DNA of 64,000 bases from the NCBI RefSeq assembly GCF_000471905.2, contig NW_006499799.1, forward strand, positions 4,650,659 through 4,714,658, read 5' to 3'. The notes beneath the pieces were generated by a model that saw nothing but the letters and a program-made list of their open reading frames with translations, was not told the origin of the DNA and ran no database searches. The stretch comes from Amborella trichopoda (Eukaryota; Streptophyta; Magnoliopsida; Amborellales; Amborellaceae). Positions 60,278-64,000 of this stretch are shown here, in pieces. Both the position numbers and the translations under genes were made by a program. How positions within the stretch are numbered: the first letter of the stretch is position 1; every line of letters starts with the position of its first letter.

Positions 60278-60945
60278 CTAAGCGATTCCGGGACGAGTCA
60301 CTGTTTTATAAACCCCTGGTCTTGATGCTTGCTTTATTCTGAAGAGTTTGATGTCTTTTGATCTTGAGACGGACTTTTCCCGAGGGATAAAAAATCTGAC
60401 TAGGTTGTGAACTTTGGATGTCAATGCAATGCGATTCATGGTGCTTCGAGTCTTTATTTTGATTGAACATTAAAGAGGAGACTGTCACAATTTCTTTGTA
60501 CCAAATTTTGTCCGATCTAACTCTTGCTTGAAGTATTTATGAATTTGTGAGGTCGCTGGAAAAAGGGATTCCGATGATCAGGAAATCTTGCCTTCTTCAA
60601 CATTGGAATTGGCGATTCTAGGTCGAGTTGCTATGTTTTAAACCCCTGGTCTTGATGCTTACTTGATTCTGAAGAGTTTGATATCTTTTGATCTTCTTGA
60701 GACAGACTTTTCCCGAAGGGTAAAAATCTGACTAGGTTGTGAACTTTGGTGTCAATGCAATGCGATTCATAGTGCTCAAAGTCTTTATTTTGCTTGTAAA
60801 TTAAAGGGAAGACTGTCACAATTGCTTTGTACCAAATTTTGTTCGATCTGATTTTTGTTCAAAGTATTTATGAATTCGTGAGGTCGTCGAAAAACTGGAT
60901 TCCAGTAATCGGGAAATCTTGCCATCTTCAACAATGGAATTTGCG
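60278..60945. repeat. Tandem duplication (about 330 bp) spanning the hAT right end
   Basis: 60278-60610 is repeated at 60613-60945 with good similarity (AACCCCTGGTCTTGATGCTT at 60311 and 60640). The second copy includes about 40 bp matching the hAT terminus and the GTCTTGAT flank, so the duplication appears to have occurred after the hAT inserted. Confidence 0.75.
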
Positions 60946-61308
60946 TTATCCGACCTTAGAATGAGTGCAAACGTTGTACCAGCTTGTAGTCCTTCGTGAT
61001 ACGGTGGCATCAGACTCGACTTTGCGATGATCCGATGTATGGATCTCAAGTTATTATTTCACGAAGTTCGAGATTTCGTCTTTCAAAACTCTGATTTCTA
61101 TGGTTTCGGGCTCATCTTCTCTCTAGAAAACTTTGGTTCTGGGTCACGTCAAGATGCGTGCCATATGTCAAAATGACCAAGACGTCGAGACCTAGCTTAT
61201 GTCTGAATTTGAGCTTGTTTCGATTCCAAACAAGTGACCTGTGGGCGCATGCAGATCATCTCGGTATGTGAAAACACAACCTCCATGATTGGAAACTGGT
61301 TTGATGAG

Positions 61309-61331
61309 GTCGCACTTCAATAGTGTGAAAC
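61309..61331 (-). other. U3 hairpin in G LTR
   Basis: On the minus strand the arms GTTTCAC and GTGCGAC surround the loop ACTATTGAA. Six of seven positions pair. A T-A pair replaces the C-G of the family A copies at the second stem position. Confidence 0.5.
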
Positions 61332-61779
61332 TACCCATTTGTGGTAATTTGGGCCCAGAATTTTCCTAGGAGATCCAATTGAGCCCATATTTGGTTCTTG
61401 GGAATTTTTCGACGTTCTGGATGCAATGGTAATGGTTTAGTACTTTTTTGAAGCCCTTATCATAAGGCTATAGTTATAAGGTCTCTTTGCGACATGATAG
61501 GAACTGGTCTTTTAGAACCGAATTTCATGTTGATCGGGTCAAAACTTTTCTGAATGTAACAAAACTTTGTGAGTGTTCTTTGGGTATCTTAAACTACCAT
61601 TTTCATTACTTTTAAAGTCGTTCCAATACTTTTTCATGGTTGCCCAATTTTAGGCTTATTTTGTAGTGTTCCCTTGGTCTGGTGGTGTCTTCGGTACCGG
61701 TATGATCAGGTTGTTACTGGCTGTCCTCTTATTTGTACTAGGGATGTAAGTACATCAAAAATGACATATAACACTAGTA

Positions 61780-63740
61780 TTTGTGTAGCCAATCCTAGTT
61801 AGTTGGGAAAGGCTTTGACAAAAATGATAATGATGATGCATCACATGTCATCGCGGCAAAGGCCACTTTGCTTGGACTTTTTGGTTCAAGGGGAAACAAT
61901 ATGCCCAAAAACATAAGATTTAAAGTTAGGCAACAAAAATTATGGATAAATTTCTAGAACCATTTGTTGTCTTTGAATAATAGGACAACCAGCCTAATTC
62001 TATGAGTATGTCGTTTTTTGACTGCTCAACAGTCTGCCCTATAGAGCAAAGATGGCCTCACAGTTTTGATATAGAACTTGTCCTTCAATTTCATTGGTAT
62101 GCGACGATAACATAAAATTCTGGTTATACATCTCCACTTTGCCAACCCAGCCTAATTCTATGTGCAATATCTTCCCCAATGTCTCTATTTTCCTAGATTA
62201 TCGACTAGGATATCGAAAGTGCATTCTTTTTAGTATTTCATGGTTGTCAATCTTAAGTACATCATCGTCTTTACTCTTATTATTACTAGACTTGCATTTC
62301 ATATACTCTATCTTAATCTGGTCAATTTTAAAACCTCTAGATTCTAGAGCATCCCTTCAAACTTCAAACTTTGTGTTGGCGTTATTTTTAGTCTCATTGA
62401 TCAAAACTATGTCATATGCAAATAATATTTAGATGATACCTCATTTTGTAGGTGTCTATTTAAATTGTCCAAATATGTATGGGCTCAATGGTGACCTTAG
62501 ATGTAGACCTATTAGCACTGAAAACTCACTTATTTCTCCATTAATTGTCGATACACTAGTTAATGCTCCATGGTACATGTCTCTTACCTAGTTTATGTAG
62601 TGTTTGGAGACTCCTTTCTTTTTCGACACCCACCAAATCAAATCTCGAGGTACTCTATCATAAGATTTCTCTATATCAATAAAGACTATGTGAAGATCTT
62701 TTCTTCACCCTAAACTTCTCAATCAATTTCTTACGTAGGAATATAGCATCAGTTCTTGACCTCCCTAGCATAAATCGAATTGAGTATTTTATTCCTTGTT
62801 TCATGCCTTAGTCGTTGCTCAATCACTCTCTTTCAGAGCTTTATAATGTCGCTCATCAGTTTTATCCCTCGATAGTTCCCATAATTCTATATGTCTCTTT
62901 TATTCTTGCAAATAGGTAGCACAGTACTTTTCCTTCATTTATCTAGCATTTTCTTTGTTCTCAATATCTTGTTGATCAGCTTGGCCAATCAGTCAATCAA
63001 TCTTGCCCATGCACTTCCGAACCTCCATCAGGATACCATCTAGTCCTAGAGTCTTTCCTACCTTCATCATTTTCAAAGCTTCTTTAACTTCTGATATCCT
63101 AATCCTACAAATGTATCGATGACCTCCACCCTCATTTATGCCAATGGTCCCTTCTACCCATTGTGTTCGTGATTTAATAATGTTTGAAAATAAACTTTCC
63201 ACCTTTCGTTGACCCCTTCATCCTTTACCAAGACTCTTTGATCTTCACTCCTAATGTATTTAACATGGTCTAGATCTCTACACTTTTTCTCTCTCATTTT
63301 TGCTAATTTGAAGACATCTTTTTTACCTTTTCTTGTTCCCAATTTACTGTATGGACTATCATATGCCTTAAGTTTAGCTTTAATTACTATGTGTTTAGCA
63401 TTTTTGTCAATATTTTTATATTATTCTAAATTTTGATCATTTCAATTATATTGCCAAGTTTTATAGCACGATTGGTTTTTACTAATGGTCTTCTGAACCT
63501 CATCACTCAACCACCAAGTTTCCATATCAGAATTTCTTATCCCTCTAGATTCTCCTAAAATTTATATGCCAACTCATTCTAGATAAAATTTACCATATAT
63601 TTGGAGTTCTATTTTCCGTCTTTAGATAATTTATCCCTAAATAAGTCTATTTTGTCATTTTTTAAATTCCACCACCTTGTTCTTGGGTATTTATTAATTT
63701 TACTTATTCTCGTCCATATCTTTACGCAAACATCCATAAT
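61780..63740 (-). mobile_element. RTE-type LINE, 5' truncated, minus strand
   Basis: On the minus strand, about 63700-63360 matches the region before RT (TRWWNLKNDKIDLF). About 63342-63154 is the linker (GTRKGKKDVFKLAKMREKKC). About 63100-62870 starts RT (EVKEALKMMKVGKTLGLDGI). About 62700-62480 has FIDIEKSYDRVPRDLIWW and DMYHGALTSVSTINGE. About 62425 has LFAYDIVLI, where the family has FADD, so a catalytic Asp is changed. About 62110 has the conserved RRIPMKLKDKFYIKTVRPSL. The 3' end carries AAAGCCTTTCCCAAC and GGCTACA, usual for plant RTE. The endonuclease is absent, and there are stops and frameshifts throughout. A B-type LTR cuts it at 63741. Confidence 0.85.
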
Positions 63741-64000
63741 TGTAGACACCCCATTTTAAATCTGGAAAATTCTATGGTTTCCTGAACCCTTAGGACCACA
63801 TTGTCCTAGTAAACCCAAAATCCATAGTTCACACAGCCTACCCTGTGACCTAGAACCAATCTACCTACTCAGAACCCTGCAGATACCCTGTTTTGACATA
63901 GAATCCTGTAGATGTCCTGTTTTACCAAAAAACTCATTAAAAATAGTAAAAAACTCCGTTTTGACCCAAATTTTCTTTGAGAGCTTTACAAGAGGCTAAA
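63741..64000 (+). mobile_element. Start of a second B-type LTR, runs out of the window
   Basis: It begins TGTAGACACCCC, a common start of plant Ty3/gypsy LTRs. From about 63780 on it aligns with 22740-22985 (shared CCCTGTTTTGACWTARAA, then AACTCATTAAAAATAGTAAA). The left flank ATAAT would be the target duplication. It interrupts the LINE. Confidence 0.75.

Larger units (their letters stand above)
58104..60318. mobile_element. Non-autonomous hAT transposon with 8-bp target duplication
   Basis: The left end TAGTGGTTTAAAAAACAG and the reverse complement of the right end, CAGGGGTTTATAAAACAG, match at 15 of 18 positions. GTCTTGAT is directly repeated outside both ends (58096-58103 and 60319-60326). 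Terminal inverted repeats starting CAG and an 8-bp target duplication are hallmarks of the hAT superfamily. The 2215-bp interior has no transposase: it is A/T-rich, with a T-rich tandem block, a tRNA-like sequence and roughly 80-bp repeats. It needs a transposase from elsewhere. It is inserted in the G LTR. Confidence 0.8.
56700..61766 (-). mobile_element. G: 5' LTR, minus strand, split by a hAT element
   Basis: On the minus strand it starts near TGTCATTTTTGATG (61766) and ends GACCA (56700). Without the hAT (58104-60318) and a tandem duplication it is about 2.5 kb. It contains the U3 hairpin (61331-61309), a segment like family A U3 (about 61600-61380), and a TATA-like motif near 57865. It is related to family A but clearly diverged. 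Confidence 0.65.

Noticed and set aside
60318-61050. Possible host gene from short minus-strand ORFs
   Set aside because: The ORFs are short, repeat with the 330-bp duplication, and lie inside the G LTR.

Overview
This window looks like repeat-dominated nuclear DNA of a flowering plant. The evidence is several large Ty3/gypsy elements of the Tat and Tekay types, two plant-mobile-domain (PMD) coding remnants, an RTE-type LINE of the kind common in angiosperms, and a non-autonomous hAT transposon. I cannot name the species. I see no intact single-copy host gene, no rRNA and no convincing functional tRNA. One 20-base assembly gap lies at 24748-24767.

Layout. 1-1268 is a repeat-rich block with a TATA-type promoter. 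1274-3697 is a minus-strand Tat fossil (T1) with integrase and gag-finger remnants. 3698-10600 is a plus-strand Tat copy (A1): a 3.4 kb LTR, a tRNA-Arg-type primer site, a pre-gag ORF and gag. 10600-16600 holds tandem repeats, a second promoter like that at 248, and a broken PMD/coiled-coil gene (PMD1). 16617-22740 is a minus-strand relative of A1 (A2). 22740-30100 is another Tat family (B) with its 5' LTR and gag. 30137-31600 is a minus-strand PMD gene remnant with a visible intron (PMD2). 31600-36468 is a third A copy (A3). 36470-42919 holds two A-family LTRs in divergent inverted orientation, the right one possibly being the 3' LTR of A3. 42920-61766 is a minus-strand Tat element (G) split by a complete-structured Tekay chromovirus (F, 44611-55506, target duplication ATGTG) and by a hAT element (58104-60318, target duplication GTCTTGAT). 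61780-63740 is a 5'-truncated RTE LINE on the minus strand. 63741-64000 is the start of another B-type LTR.

How the parts relate. Nesting gives a relative history: the LINE is oldest, G sits at its 3' end, F and the hAT later entered G, and a B-type LTR element entered the LINE. F's two LTRs look roughly 85-90% alike by eye, so it is not a recent insertion. The Tat copies carry leader and gag regions but almost no recognisable reverse transcriptase, and the coding sequence near them that looks unusual is PMD/coiled-coil protein.

The most interesting signals are structural. An array of eleven 55-57 bp stem-loop units lies in the A1 LTR with stem-preserving changes between units. A short U3 hairpin is kept in four LTRs with paired changes. 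Analogous hairpin arrays occur in the A3 and F LTRs. A pre-gag ORF is recognisable at protein level in three A-family copies. All LTR elements here are described as fossils.
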